Shown: positions 12,120 through 24,277, numbered from the stretch's first letter. The stretch: 64,000 nucleotides of DNA from Lingula anatina (GCF_001039355.2 NW_019775497.1:131610-195609); one strand, 5' to 3'. The notes: generated from the sequence alone by a model not told the origin. Numbers and translations are program-made.

Positions 12120-12245
12120 TTTTTTCCCCCCAGGATAAGGATTTTTTTTCCTCTGTGGGGAATTTCCTTGGGGGTTTTTTTTTGGGGGGGGGGGGGGGGG
12201 GGTACTTTGAAGTGAATAATGGCATTTACATATTGCTTAAAACCA
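11870..12245 (-). mobile_element. Element L, copy 2, disrupted by a homopolymer artefact
   Basis: TTAA then AGGGATAATAACTTGC at 11866-11885 is one end. Reading inward, GATGGTTATACTCTGT, AATCTCTTAAAAGATTATTA and AAACTTTTTAGAAAAAAAAA match the reverse complement of copy 1. The match resumes after 12201. The far end has been lost into an ATT/GTT microsatellite. Confidence 0.75.
12053..12201. other. Homopolymer block, probable sequencing artefact
   Basis: One N (12062), a poly-C run, about 47 A, then short runs of T, C and G ending in a long poly-G. In the paralogous element at 28234-28569 the corresponding place has only a run of about ten A followed by ordinary sequence, so this block looks like a low-quality read end kept in the assembly rather than DNA. 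Confidence 0.7.
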
Positions 12246-12257
12246 TGAACAGTGATC

Positions 12258-12312
12258 AATTATTATTATTATTATTATTATTATTATTGTTGTTGTTGTT
12301 GTTGTTGTTGTC
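12258..12312. repeat. (ATT)n(GTT)n compound microsatellite
   Basis: ATT units pass directly into GTT units; it lies at the lost end of element L copy 2. Confidence 0.9.
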
Positions 12313-13115
12313 TTTGTCGTTCTCACTATTATCATTATTGCCCATTCATTATAGAACTATTTGTAAAAAAAAAGTTGTAATGAATAATGAATGTGTCCAA
12401 GTAATGTGCATCAGCTGCCGTGGTTACATTGTAGGTCGATTCACGTTAGGAACAACAACAACAACAACAACAAAAACTATTGGTAAAATAAGTTCAATAC
12501 AATGTTTATTTTGTGTTCTATGTGTCATCAGTGAGAAGATATTGGATCCCTGTAGGAGGGGGGGGGGTTGGTTTCCATTTCGTCAGTAAATGAGAAACGA
12601 CTGGCCATAATATATCACTGACCCTAGAAAGCAAGCATTCATTGCTATTGTTCTAAATCTGAAGAGAGTTGTTAGTGGACATATTTTCTATGACCAAAAT
12701 TATTGTGGTCTATTCTATAGTGTGTATTACTAACCCATCGGTCAAGTCCTATCTTAAATTTTTTAAGAGTAAGGCATAACATTACTATTAAAATACAAAA
12801 GATCTTAAATATACTATAAAATATAATTACATGTACTCAAACTCAGGTGCAAAAAAATCAAAATTAATAAACTGGATTAGAAAATGATCTTGTTTTTATG
12901 GGTAGGAAATTAAAAAGTAACATTAATCTTAAAAATTCATGTTAATAGTTGTTTTTATAGATCATCTTTGCTAAGCAGGAAAAAGTTAAAAACTAAAAAA
13001 AAAAAAATCATCTGAAAGACACTAGTCAAATTGAAAATTCCGTCTGAGTGCATATGTTTTCGAAGGAAATCGTTAGACAATTTTGTGGTGGATTATCAGT
13101 AACCGCAACCGTACA

Positions 13116-13284
13116 CAGGGGCGGATCCAGAGCTATTTTCTGACAGTCTTCCAAATTATAACTTTGTTGATCCATCCTCATTTTTGACCGTCTTCTGACA
13201 GAAAAAATTAGATACCCTTTAATGTAAACTTGAAAATCTGACCGTCTTCCGGAAGACCCAGAAGACGGCCTAAATCCGCCCCTG
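13116..13284 (-). mobile_element. MITE A, copy 2 (5-bp TSD GTACA)
   Basis: Inverted orientation relative to copy 1. It starts CAGGGGCGGATCCAG, ends AAATCCGCCCCTG and is flanked by GTACA at 13111-13115 and 13285-13289. The interior is clearly homologous to the other A copies. Confidence 0.9.
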
Positions 13285-14464
13285 GTACATGTATATTGCC
13301 GAAGAAAATCAGATATAACATTAAAGGTTACAGAGGCGCTTGGTAGATTACGTGTACCACATGAGATGGAAATTTTTATTTTAATGAAAAAATGTATAAA
13401 CATAACGAAAAAAAAGAAAAAGCCCTTTGTTTTGATCAGTTCAAGAAAAAGAGAAAACGTACTTTCTGAAAATCTAACACAAAAAACTAAGTCGTTTCAA
13501 ATAGTTTATTCAATTTAGGCACAACGTTAAAATTCTCCTTATAAGTGCACCTTATATACAATGTATGACTAATGCCTATACTAGATCTATCTTTAAAACA
13601 GGGTTTGAGACAGACATAATGCTTTAAAGAATCACTTAAAGCACGAACCAAAACGATCAGATCGATACCGTTTTAATTTGAAAGTGGCGCAACCACACAC
13701 TACACTAAAATGTGTCTTAGAAAAGGGAAAAAACTCCCCCTCCGCCGACAGTTTTTCATCACCTTTTTTTTTAGCTTTTTAATGTTGTTAAATTCGAATT
13801 AGCTCATGTCGAGTTGCAATATAGCAACATAATAGCATATGAATTAAAGCACATTAAAATTCACCTGCACTTTCTTGATATGAACGCGTTGACCTCCCGT
13901 GTGTTTTGAATTAAAATTCAGTAATACAAGAGCATAAAACATCACTGCGCTTCTAGGCGTGGGGTAGGAAAACGTGGAAAACAAGTCGATAATTCATTGA
14001 AGGTTTGTTTCATGAAGAAATGGCTCTGTTTAAAACGTTGGTGCACTACATGTATGTGTTTATTCATTTATATTCTCTGTTATTTTGATGCCATTTCTCT
14101 TACTATCCTTACAAACTCCAAATTTTTAAATATTATCTCTTCCATTTTTGGAACATTCCTCGGTCCAAATAGCTACTGTTTTCCCATATAAATCACAAGA
14201 ATGCTTAAAAGCATGTATCATAAAGTTGTAGTACTTCGGGATATTAAATGACTAGCTCCATCAGCACCAAAAACTACTTTATACAACAATAAAGCCAAAC
14301 AAAGTCACCAAGGGTGGATTTCTAAAAAAAAGTTTCTGACCTCGATGATATAACGAAAAACTCCTTATAAGCAAAATGAACAAATCAAATTTCAATTGCA
14401 GTTTTGGTTTATTTCTTACAGCGGATGTTCCTAAGTCATCTGTGAAATAAAGAAGCGGACATAC

Positions 14465-14593
14465 CTGGCGAAAATTCACTATTGTCTCTGGAGTCTTGTC
14501 ATCGGCAGATTTGGCTTTGCATGGCTCGTTCTCGGCTGCGGACCTTGGCTTGAGCAACTCCCTCAACAGCGGGTTTCCCTGCCGGCCATCCAT
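14465..14593 (-). CDS. Probable first coding exon of an unrecognised gene
   Basis: On the minus strand an ATG in a good context (AACATGG) opens 43 codons with coding-like composition, ending in CGCCAG at a GTATGT donor at 14464. The peptide starts MDGRQGNPLLRELLKP and is then charged (SAAENEPCKAKSADDK). NPLLRELL contains an LxxLL-like nuclear-receptor-box pattern, which is only suggestive. The frame runs open past the donor for some codons but becomes AT-rich and non-coding in character. The exon ends in phase 0, which fits the minus-strand exon at 3361-3535; the two may be one gene with an intron or introns spanning about 10.9 kb. A TGACGTCA (CRE-type) octamer lies about 300 bases upstream, inside a repeat arm. 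Product not recognised. Confidence 0.55.
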
Positions 14594-14848
14594 GTTGGTA
14601 AACAAATTTGCCCTCCACTAATGTTATTTTTTTCTCACCGGAAGCCACCTAACTTAAATAAAAAAGAACATGTTGAAGAAAAAAGTCAAGCAAAGTAACC
14701 TTGGGTTTCAAGATTTGTGCAGATAATTATGTGAACTTATAAAGGAATGTTTGGTGGTTTAGAAAAGGTTTATTTTTCTTTTGCACGCGACATGAATACG
14801 TTAATGTCATATCGACACCTCTTTTTTTATAGGCGCCTCTTGTAATAG

Positions 14849-16083
14849 AGGACTCCGGATATTCTGATTGTGTTGACCAACTTATCGCACTTTGACGTCA
14901 AGTGGTGTAGGAGGTTAAGCTGGTTGTTCATTTTAGCATAGGAGCTGAGACGTGATTATAAAGAAGAAGTGGTTGTTATCAGGTTTTGTGGCAAGTTAAA
15001 TGTTGAATGGTGAATAGTAAGCGAGGGAATATCATTTCGGCCAAATACGGATACATGTACAATCTACAAATACGACCGTCTTTACTGATTTCTATACAAA
15101 TATTCTCAGCTGCATTTTGAATAATAAATTATTACTTTATATTATTTAGTTTTATATTATTGATGTTTTCCTCCCCCCCCCCCCCATTTATTTTAGATGC
15201 GGCTATTTAAGCAACCTTTTGTTTTATAAAGACCATTTACATAAAGATCGAAGAAAGTCTCTCTGGATGACCAGAGCTGGTATCTTAGCTGTTGGCCAGT
15301 AAGATGTACACCTGACTTTAAATTGTCAAATTGTCTAAGATTGCCAGACATTGGTCTGGAAATTATTATTATATAGTTGGGATATTATCTACCCAGTAAC
15401 TGCTAATTGAGCGCACACTTGCCTTAAAATTGTCTTAGATTCTCAATCTGTGGTCTTGAAAATAGGAATTCATATCGATTTTATGTTCAGTATTCTAAAA
15501 TCTGGTTACAATTATAAAAAATTAATCATTTCAAAACTAGGATTATTACGACTGAGTTGTTAGGAGCGACTTACTTCCTGTTTTTTGCAAGGTCCCTTAC
15601 GGACACTGAAACATCGTTGTGAATGCAGCACATACCATAAAACTTTAAGCAATAATTAGACATAGGCATATCAGGTTGTTTACACCCGAATATTGCAAAT
15701 AACAACAATTTATAGCCTTGCAAGAAACTTTTTCCTCGATGTTTTTTATTTAATTTTATTTATTTATTTATGTTTTGCGCCGTCGGTCGTGCAGCAAGTT
15801 ATTTGAAAACATGTTGACTTTAAATAAACGCATCTTTAAACCTTAAAGCGCTTGTAGCACGCCTTCATGTCATTTGCCCCGAACTTTTACTGGTACTCTC
15901 TGCTCAAAATGAAAAAAAAAAATCACTTGTTATCTTACCACGCCGTTGGAAAACCCACTTCTACTTCGCGCTCTCAGCTCCCGTTCACCCCCAGCTAAAA
16001 ATGACCAGCCAGCTTAACGTCCTATGCCACTTGCCGTCACAACTTTGGGCACAATCTGACACAATCAGAATATCCGGAGTCCT
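14849..16083. mobile_element. 1.24-kb element with ~135-bp inverted arms
   Basis: The outer 25 bases at 14849-14873 are the exact reverse complement of 16059-16083 (key words AGGACTCCGG and TCTGATTGTGT). Homology continues inward for about 110 more bases (GGTTAAGCTGG, TCATTTT, GGAGCTGAGA) with mismatches. The interior contains no transposase and carries a diverged internal repeat (15305-15370 against 15420-15475). The target duplication is not resolved. Superfamily unknown. Confidence 0.7.
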
Positions 16084-16711
16084 TAATTGCGCAATAGATC
16101 TACTAGTAAATGACAGACTGGTAGATCCATTTTGTTCTCGAAACAGGTTTATTTCACATTTCGGCGGAGTGACTTATCAAAAAGAAAAATGCTAGAGCAA
16201 TAAATTAGAGACACAAGTTATATTTTTCATTTTCCAGGTTGATCTATCAGTACGCAATTGCAGCACTACCGCAATACAAGAAAAAAAAAACTGTCAAACT
16301 GCCCCGGGTGCATGCTGGGATATGTAGAGCATCGGTCCTTCGCCAAGTAAATGGTTACGCAAAAGAAATAATGCGTTAGAAGGTCGAAGAAGAACACGTG
16401 GACGGGCCAATTTACACCAAAATACAATGTACCGACGGGCGACAATTACGTCATGTTCATACTGACGAAATGAAAGCCAATACGTTCAGTCACCCAGATG
16501 TCTGATGACCTAAGGGAATAAGCCTCGATTCTCGTGCATCGTTTCATAAGTTGTGCAAAACTCTGAGGTTATCAACTTGTAGGTCAGTTCACAAATTAAG
16601 TAGGTGAACTTGAAGAGACAGATCGTTTCAGGTTGATGTCTGAAAACGTCATGTCGAACGTGCTTATATTTAAGGCGTGTCTCGTGCTTTATAAGTACTG
16701 GTGTATTAACA

Positions 16712-17019
16712 TATACAGTATATACTCTCTGATAAAAATCATCAGAAATCGGAAACTGGTACATACCCTTAAGCCCGATTAATATTCCCTATACACAAGC
16801 TTAAGATACACACACTGGACAATAGAAGTGTCAACCCTACTGAACCAATACTTTAGGGGAGATAAATGACTGTGGGATGATATGCTCCTGCAATCATTTT
16901 ATTAACATCAAATTTCACAAAATGACCAACATATACTCTCTGATAAAAATCATCAGAAAACGGATACTGGTATATGCCTTTTACCCCGATTAACGTTCCC
17001 TATACACAAGCTTAAGATA
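16712..17019 (+). repeat. ~90-bp direct repeats flanking the truncated element E
   Basis: About 16712-16808 and 16929-17019 share ATACTCTCTGATAAAAATCA, a CGGAAACTGGTA/CGGATACTGGTA word and CCCTATACACAAGCTTAAGA. The second copy starts exactly where element E is broken, so duplication and truncation probably arose in one event. Confidence 0.8.
16809..16929 (+). mobile_element. MITE E, 3'-truncated copy between direct repeats
   Basis: Homologous to 1718-1840: CACACACTGGACAATAGAAG, then GGGGAGATAAATGACTGTGG and TTAACATCAAATTTCACAAA. It stops at AATGACCAACA, where a ~90-base copy of the left flank begins. TA precedes the left end. Confidence 0.85.
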
Positions 17020-17107
17020 GCTTAAATAAGGTTTTGACAAGCGAAAAAATCGATTAAAAGACCATATTTTGTTATCAAAAGTGATTATAATCCCTGACAA
17101 TTAAGTG

Positions 17108-17172
17108 TTTGTGTGTGTGTGTGTGTGTGTGTGCACGCGTGCGTGCGTGCTTGCATGTGTGTGTGTGTGTGT
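17108..17172. repeat. (GT)n microsatellite with GC/GTGC interruptions
   Basis: Two GT runs separated by a GCACGCGTGCGTGCG segment. Confidence 0.9.
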
Positions 17173-17989
17173 GCATGTAGCTCTTAAACACCGTATACGA
17201 CCATTATAATCAAAATATTTTACAAGAACACACACATTAGTGAAAGTACTTCAAATCATTTTCAGGTAAAAACTAAAGGCTTACTCTCAGATTGTTGGAC
17301 CTTCAAGACCAATGCTCACCCCGAAGTATAGGAAAGTCTCTCTCTGGATTGGATACAAAGTTCACTCAAAACTAAGCCGGCACTACAACTCTGGCTGGTA
17401 TATGCAGATCACAGGGTTTGTTGAAAGCCCTTGTCGGCACGAGTATAGTCCTTGTGCACGTAAACTGTTAGAATGGCAAGAAGTAATTTATGTTGAAATA
17501 AAAACGGGAAAATAGTGCCGTGTATTTTTGAATGCGCTAGTTGTGCATTGTGCGTACATGTGACGTGCTCACACAGTCTTACATGTATTAAGGAGACTTT
17601 AAGTTTTTGCTATGTTAAAATAAAAAAGTGCCCCGGTAAGTTGTTATTTCTAACACGTCTCAGTCATACTCCAAAATATGAAACTGGCGAAGAAAATGAG
17701 AATTGTTCGAACCTGATACTGTCGAATTGATAACAGCACGAGAAACTCACCAAATAAGCCAAGTGCGATATTAGGTTTATTGAATGGTTACTTTGATTTC
17801 ATGCTATATTTGTTGACAAAATTATTAAATGGATTGTTTTCATTGCGTACTTGTATGGCCTGCACAATGACTATTGTGTGTTTAAGATGAAGTTGCCTCT
17901 ATAAAATGGATTTCTTAATAACAAGAATAAATAAATAAATAAATAAAAATAGAAACAAATGGAGGAATGATTTTAGAATAAACATTTTT

Positions 17990-18421
17990 AAAATCCGGTT
18001 GAAAAAAGAGTTTGTATGAATTGCCAAAGCTGAAAACCAATCTTACATTGCATTAGACGTGTCTGATGAGCGAGCGTAACAGGAAAAAAACGTGGAATAC
18101 GTTGACTAGTATTAAGTAAATTTGTCAAATTATAAGGTAAGGACAAAAGGTAGTATTCCGTCTTGAAAACGGCCATAAACATTCCATAGTTTCATGCTTT
18201 TGGTGAGTTAAACACCTCACTTCTCTCAGATGGAATATATTGAACGTTAAGAATATTAAACACATTTTCAACAAGTTGAGATCCGTTATAATTTTATATT
18301 GCCATATATAAGTTAAGCCACATTCATTGAATATACTTTTAACATAATCACTCCATTGTGTGTGCAATAAAGAAAAGATATAACAACATCTACCGTTCAG
18401 CTTGTTTTTTGGATCCGTCAA
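17990..18421 (-). pseudogene. Possible LINE ORF2 C-terminal relic
   Basis: Minus-strand frames read LLHTQWSDYVKSIFNECGL, then TYIWQ, and further on HLREVRCLTHQKHET in one frame and FKTEYYLLSLPYNLTN in another. The first segment fits the W-x6-LL-x-x-x-G-L-x-x-x-W pattern of LINE C-termini. Support is peptide pattern only, with shifts; the family is not settled. Confidence 0.35.
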
Positions 18422-18424
18422 AAG

Positions 18425-20962
18425 CTAATCCCAATATGAAGTCGATTTAACCTCAAAAATATGAAGAATGAAAGCTTTACAAGCTCTCCGAGAAATTATA
18501 AAATTGGGTTAATTGGCGTAATTTTAAAATATGTATGCAGGTGTAACTTATCTAATTTTGTCACATTATTATAACCCCCATACTTCTGATCCATATAAAA
18601 CATTGAGCTTTATCAAATATATCTAATGTACAATCTATGCTAGTTTATTTTTCTACATTTGGAAATAGCTCCAAAAGCAGCCTTCAAAAATTTTATATAA
18701 AGTTGTACAGTATTAAAGTTTCTTGTTACATTTCTTGAAAAATGTACTCCAAAACATTTATAGTATTAATGTAATTTGTAAATAATATTTCACTCGATTC
18801 GATGCTTATATTTTCACTAAACACCCACAGTTTGGCAGTTTCCCCCTTAATGCATCCTTAACACATTTACCATTTCACAAGGCATTTTTCTAATTTTTTT
18901 TTCTTTTCAAGCTAACTGTGTTGTTCTTATTCATGTACCAAAAATCAGGCCTCGAAAAATCCCAATTTCCCTTAAAAAAGGTTAATTGTTTAAAAGAGAC
19001 TAAACGTGTATTCCTACCTACATGTATGAGGCATACGGTGGTTCGACCCCTCTTCAAATGACCTTGGTCACGTGACAGACTTGTCGGTCAGACCTCTGGA
19101 ATAAGCAACATTTAAATTTTACCACTAATCAGAGTTAGATAAGTAAGAAGCAATAAAATTACTTCACGGTATATGTCTCCTTGTTTGAATATTTATTTTC
19201 ATAGTATGAATAATTTATTCTGCATTCACTGAAATACGTGTAGGTTTGTTCCACGTGTAGATCGAGCTGCCCATGTGACCCAAAGCCTCTTTGGAACAAA
19301 ATACAATCTTGCTAATAATGATGTAATATTTTAAAAATCTACATATATGTTCGCTTCTTTAAATTTCACTGTGGCAATTTTCGCAAAACCATTGATATAC
19401 CTGGCTAGGGCAATCACTGAAAAACAATTTGAAATTTATGGATGTGGAACCAATTCATGGGACAATGCTCAATTGGCGATGAGAGTTGAATGCCCTGCGC
19501 GACAAGTCTAAGAAGAATGGAAAGTCACATGCACTTTTAGACCTCTGACGCAGGCGTATGAAGTGGCAAGTCAAATTTTGCACAACAGGCCTGGAGAGTG
19601 ACTTTGCCTCGTCCCATATGCCAAAGAAAAGGTACCAAAATGGATATATATCCACAAATACGCTGTAACTCGGATGTGGGATTATAATATAAACTAATTG
19701 ACTGGTTGAAACTAACATTTTGACGTATCTTGAACTTCATGAAATCGTAGCTGCAGTACTGTTTTGGGATATTCCATCATTTTAACAAAAGGGTAAAAAA
19801 AAAGCATGTTGCGTTTGCAAAATGCGCATGCGTTCAGTTGTACAGTTACTTTCTGGCGTTACTGTACAATTGCTTGCTCCACTAGTACGGCCGCACCACT
19901 TCGGGTATTTTTTTCACAATTTTATTATTATCCAAATGTTCAAAAAAGTCTATTGGATATAGATTTAGTGAGAAGGAAAATAGACAATTGACCCCAAATA
20001 ACACCTTCAACTTAATGTTGTTTTTATGAAAAAAAAACACCCCCATTGTGGATTTTTCAAAAATAAATTGATAAATTCATTAATTAATCATTACAATTAG
20101 AGTAATAAAAATTACCAAGAATAAGCTGCTATACCCGTTAACAACCATACGTGAAAAGAAAATAAAAACAGTAATAAACTTATTTTACCTATTTGCTGTA
20201 TGACGCCGCTCTTTAACCAACTTATTTCTTTTGTCTGCCCTAAAGAAAACGATTTCTAAGTTTCTTTAGCCATATCTTGGATGTATCAAGACTTTTTTTG
20301 CAATTCCCTTACCCGTCGCGCGCTTTCCGAAACACCGCAATATCCCCCTTGCTTCTTCGTGGAGGTTTCCAATTTTCTAAAAAAAATACCTCAATTTTGA
20401 AGCCTGGAGACGGAGCAGTATTATTTGCAGCTTATAAGCAGCAAAAAATCTATATATTTAGCCCCAACCTTCGTCTGAGATTAGACTAATTTTAACGCAT
20501 TATAATACTCAGTCAATATTGGACCTTACGTTGCCTTTGTGATTAAACATTACGTGAATATATTTGTTTGGTTGCAGGTGGCTTATTCAAATTTGATATA
20601 TTCGTAGAAGAGGTGGTAGCCTTTGTGTAAAATAGATTCTTATTAAGTGTTGGCCTTTTACTTCCACTCACAAGCCTCTCACCATCTACTGTACACGAGG
20701 ACATACGTGCAAAAATAGCCTGGTTGCATGACTACATGTCTGATGGGTCTCCAAGAACCACCACTCTTACTATTTTATGGGCCACTGTAGACGCCCCCCT
20801 CTCTCTCCCCCCTCTGATTTTTATTCACCATGTAGCTTAGGTCCTAAGTATTTATTTTTTGCTTGTTTGCCATTAAACTGGTGGTGAGTGTGAGTATCAC
20901 AGCCGTTGCCATGGTTACGTCTGGGATTAAAAATTGAAATTTCTGATACTCCCCCCCCCCCC

Positions 20963-21004
<42 letters not shown>

Positions 21005-21300
21005 TTCAAATGCATTAAACAAATGGAATTCAAAATCTTTTTTTCAGCTCATGACCCATCGTCGTTCTTTCAAGATAACTAAATGGATCTGGTTGAGGAT
21101 TTTTTTTTGCTATTCAATACCTGAAAATGTATTTTTAAATCTCCATTCAACTAACGTAGGTCTGCACTGTTGACTCATTAAATACTTCTTTTGACAAACA
21201 TGACAAGGTGTCACAAGATTAACGGGGGTCTCAGTTTGCTAAGAGATTAAATGGCAAAGGAGGCGGTTTCATCAGTAAAATTTTCAAATTCAGTCATCAA
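18425..21300. other. No gene recognised
   Basis: AT-rich. Short frames (up to 87 codons) lack homology or splice support. A poly-C/poly-A junction with a (TA)n run lies at 20951-21003. Confidence 0.5.
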
Positions 21301-21304
21301 TGCA

Positions 21305-21390
21305 CATTCCTTACTGCAGATTTTAATGTTGTCTTCAGGTCATTGACCTGCAGATTACAACGTTGTCTTCAGGTCATTGACCTTCATCAA
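21305..21390 (+). repeat. 34-bp tandem duplication carrying IR-1 palindromes
   Basis: GTTGTCTTCAGGTCATTGAC occurs at 21328 and 21362, 34 bases apart. Each unit contains an AGGTCA-T-TGACCT inverted pair. Confidence 0.8.
21336..21350. promoter_or_regulatory. Perfect IR-1 nuclear-receptor-type palindrome
   Basis: CAGGTCATTGACCTG is a perfect 15-bp palindrome with two AGGTCA half-sites and a one-base spacer, the classic layout for EcR/FXR-RXR heterodimers. A second site lies at 21370-21384. No gene was recognised close by, so function is inference. Confidence 0.4.
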
Positions 21391-22380
21391 GGCGGGTGTC
21401 TGGAGAACACTTTTAATTACAAAGATCCATAAAATTCAACACTTTTTAAAACTCAAAGACTTGTATCCTCTGGGAATTGTCAAATTCTCAGTAATTTTAT
21501 AATTTTACCAATACGTTTTAAGAATAACCATCCAACGTTTTAATACGTTTTAAGAATAACCATCCAACTTATCATTGCCAATAAATATTTAATGTTATTG
21601 TTATTATAAGTTATTATAAGTTATTATTATTATTATAGGTCTGATCGCCACAGGCATGTGGATAATAGAAACAAGGCAACAAAGCTGTTAAATGTACAGA
21701 CAACAAGAAAATAAAATAATCCAATCAAGCTGGTTTACCAATTTGAGCTGTATGTCAATCATTCTTGTAAATTACCAAATAATAAGTGACACCGCTTGCC
21801 TATTAGAATATCTGAAGTGGCAGTACTCAGAATGTTTTTTTTTTTTCATTTTCGCTGCAATGTTACAAAATGCTTTACAGCTTAGAATCACTCTTCAATT
21901 TTAAATGATGCACTGCAGGTAAAATAGATATATTGAACATGTGACTAGCAAAGGTCTTCAGGTCCATGAAAATTCAAAATCACACCTTAAAAATGCCAAT
22001 ATGAACACAATCACTGAAATGTGTTATTTTCATTTTCAACACTTTTTACATAATACACAATGACCAATTTACTTTCATTCTTAAACGATCACCTAAAAAG
22101 ATTGTTCAGATGGGAAAACAGCAATAGAACAATTTTTAATGTCCAATTTGCTCCATTCTGAGATTCTGAACATAGTGAGGGATTGAATCTGACAAAATGC
22201 AATCGTTGAGTTTATTTCCATTTTTACACTTTGTTACGCCATACATGATAATACATTTCTGTATAAGAAAATTACAAAACTGTTAAGATGCAGAAAATTT
22301 CATAACACTGAGACTGTTAACATGTCTAAGAACTGAATCTGTGGAAGACCCATTTTATACAAAAACAGCATAACTTCAAC

Positions 22381-22381
22381 A

Positions 22382-22426
<45 letters not shown>
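22381..22426. repeat. (AAT)n microsatellite
   Basis: About 15 AAT units with one ACT change. Confidence 0.9.
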
Positions 22427-22459
22427 AATAATCTAATGAAGCTAATTTTTTTTTCATCT

Positions 22460-23180
22460 ATGTATCAAACCTTTGGGTCAGTCCTGCAAGTTTCAAAGCA
22501 AAATTTGACATGGTTTTCATTTTATTTGCATAACAGTGGATAAAATATGCTAAAAAACCAAAAAAAAAAAAAAAATGGTTACGATCAGGTTGATTTCCGA
22601 ATTTGACCTCTACATGTATTTCGTAAATATTCATCAGTTCTGTATATTGAAGACAAAAGAAAAAACAGTTTTCATTTAAAGGTGGATAAAATATGCTGAA
22701 AAAAATAGCATCACTTTTGGAAAAATGGTCCAATCAGGCTGGTTTTCGAACCTGACCTATATTTTATTAATATTCATCAGTTCTGTCAGTTTGAAGACAA
22801 AAGGTAAACAGAACAACAGCATGATTTGGGGAAAATGGTACAATTAGGCAGGTTTACGAACTTGGCCTGTAAATCATAAATATGCATCAATTCTGTAAAT
22901 TTGAAGACAAAGGGTAAAACGGTTTTCATTTTATTTGTTTAAAGGTGGATAAAATGTGCTGAAAAAAAAGCCAAAACAAAAACAACAACAACAACAACAA
23001 AATTAATAAATAAAAATAAATAAATAAATAAATAAATAAGCAACAGCATCACTTTTGGAAAAATGGTCCGATCAGGCTTATTTTCGAACTTGACCTGTAT
23101 TTTATGAATATTCATCAGTTCTGTCACTTTGTAGACAAAAGGTAACACCGTTTTCATTTTTTTTTTTGGTATAGCACTGA
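22460..23180 (+). repeat. Degenerate tandem array, 4-5 units
   Basis: Each unit contains TGGTCC(A/G)ATCAGGCT, TTCGAAC(C/T)TGACCT, ATATTCATCAGTTCTGT and GAAGACAAAAGG; they sit near 22575, 22723, 22833 and 23061, with a partial one before. Spacing varies from 110 to 230 because of A-rich and AAT-type insertions. Confidence 0.75.
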
Positions 23181-23493
23181 AAGTGCACGGCGACGATGAC
23201 CACGCTGACGACAGACACAGGCGACCGTAATCTGTACAGACACATCTGTGTCTGTACATAAAAAAGGCTACTAGTCATAACACTGTACTTCTATAGTCTC
23301 ATGGCGTCCCTGATGCCGTCATTTTGGTCTTCACTGGTAATAACTTTAAGACTAGCTGCAGTTTGAAAAAAACAATTTTTTTTTGTTGTAGCATTGAGTT
23401 AACACTTAACACAACTGACGTAAATATTTACGAGAATTAAACATCCAGAGCATAACAGACAATCGACCTTGACGACCTTAACCACGTGCAGGT

Positions 23494-23515
23494 AATGACC
23501 TAAATCTAGGTCATT
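23494..23515. promoter_or_regulatory. Everted TGACCT-N6-AGGTCA pair in a hairpin
   Basis: AATGACCTA and TAGGTCATT are perfect 9-bp inverted arms around AATC. This gives an ER-6 arrangement of nuclear-receptor half-sites, or simply a small hairpin. No adjacent gene. Confidence 0.25.
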
Positions 23516-24064
23516 TTTTTCGTGCTTGGCGTGGTAACAAGTGAAGAATACGTCAACAAGAGGTCAAAAAATACGCAGCATTTCACTATGATATAATCAT
23601 ATATAAATTATATATATATATATAAAAAAACTAAGTGTTTCAGCCAGACAGACGTCACGTGGTAATAAGGATGAAAAGAAGGACATCTTCACAAAGTCGA
23701 ACATTCAGCCGATGTCGATCACATTACAATATCCTGGATTCAGATCAGGTCATATTGGCGGAATGTGATCGCGATCGGCTGTTCTACTTCCCTATGTTTG
23801 TTATTACCACGTGGTGTCTGTGTGTCTGAAAAGACCTGAGTGGATCTATAGCAAAATACTAAGGTCGTGTGTACTTTATTGCATTAACTTTAACTTGTTA
23901 CGTCGCGACATTACGGTCCACTGGTTATATGAAGGCTTATATATATAGTCTGAAACAATATACTAGGATATTTATTATATTACTATACTTGTATAAGGCC
24001 TCGTGATAAGGCATTTCCCAATGAAATTATCGCGCTATGCGGGTACCCTCAATGAGCGCAATTA

Positions 24065-24277
24065 GGGCGTATTCCCATAGATCTTAGATCGATCTATCCC
24101 CGTGGGGAGTCTCACTAGATTACTGTCAGATAATCCGGCTTAAATGTCCGTCCCGCCTACTACAAGCTGTAAGGGGGTAATTAACTTTCGTGCCCTCTCG
24201 GCTGACAGCTATTTAGCGTGAACCCCCAGAGATTAGATCGATCCAAACTAGATCGACCTAACTCTGGGAATGGGGTC
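24065..24277 (+). mobile_element. Inverted-repeat element D, copy 1
   Basis: 213 bp with ends GGGCGTATTCCCATAGATC and (reverse complement) GACCCCATTCCCAGAGATTA; both arms continue into TAGATCGATC. TTA flanks both sides (24062-24064, 24278-24280). The interior has GGCTTAAATGTCCGTCCCGC and GGTAATTAACTTTCG. A PIF/Harbinger-like origin would fit a 3-bp TTA duplication but is not shown. Confidence 0.8.

Noticed and set aside
13026-13403. 125-codon minus-strand frame
   Set aside because: The frame is mostly MITE A copy 2; the similar RIQRYFL-type peptides at 11.1 and 62.3 kb come from other MITE copies.
22460-23180. CRISPR-like array
   Set aside because: The repeats are long, diverged and irregularly spaced, in animal nuclear DNA; this is a decayed tandem repeat.
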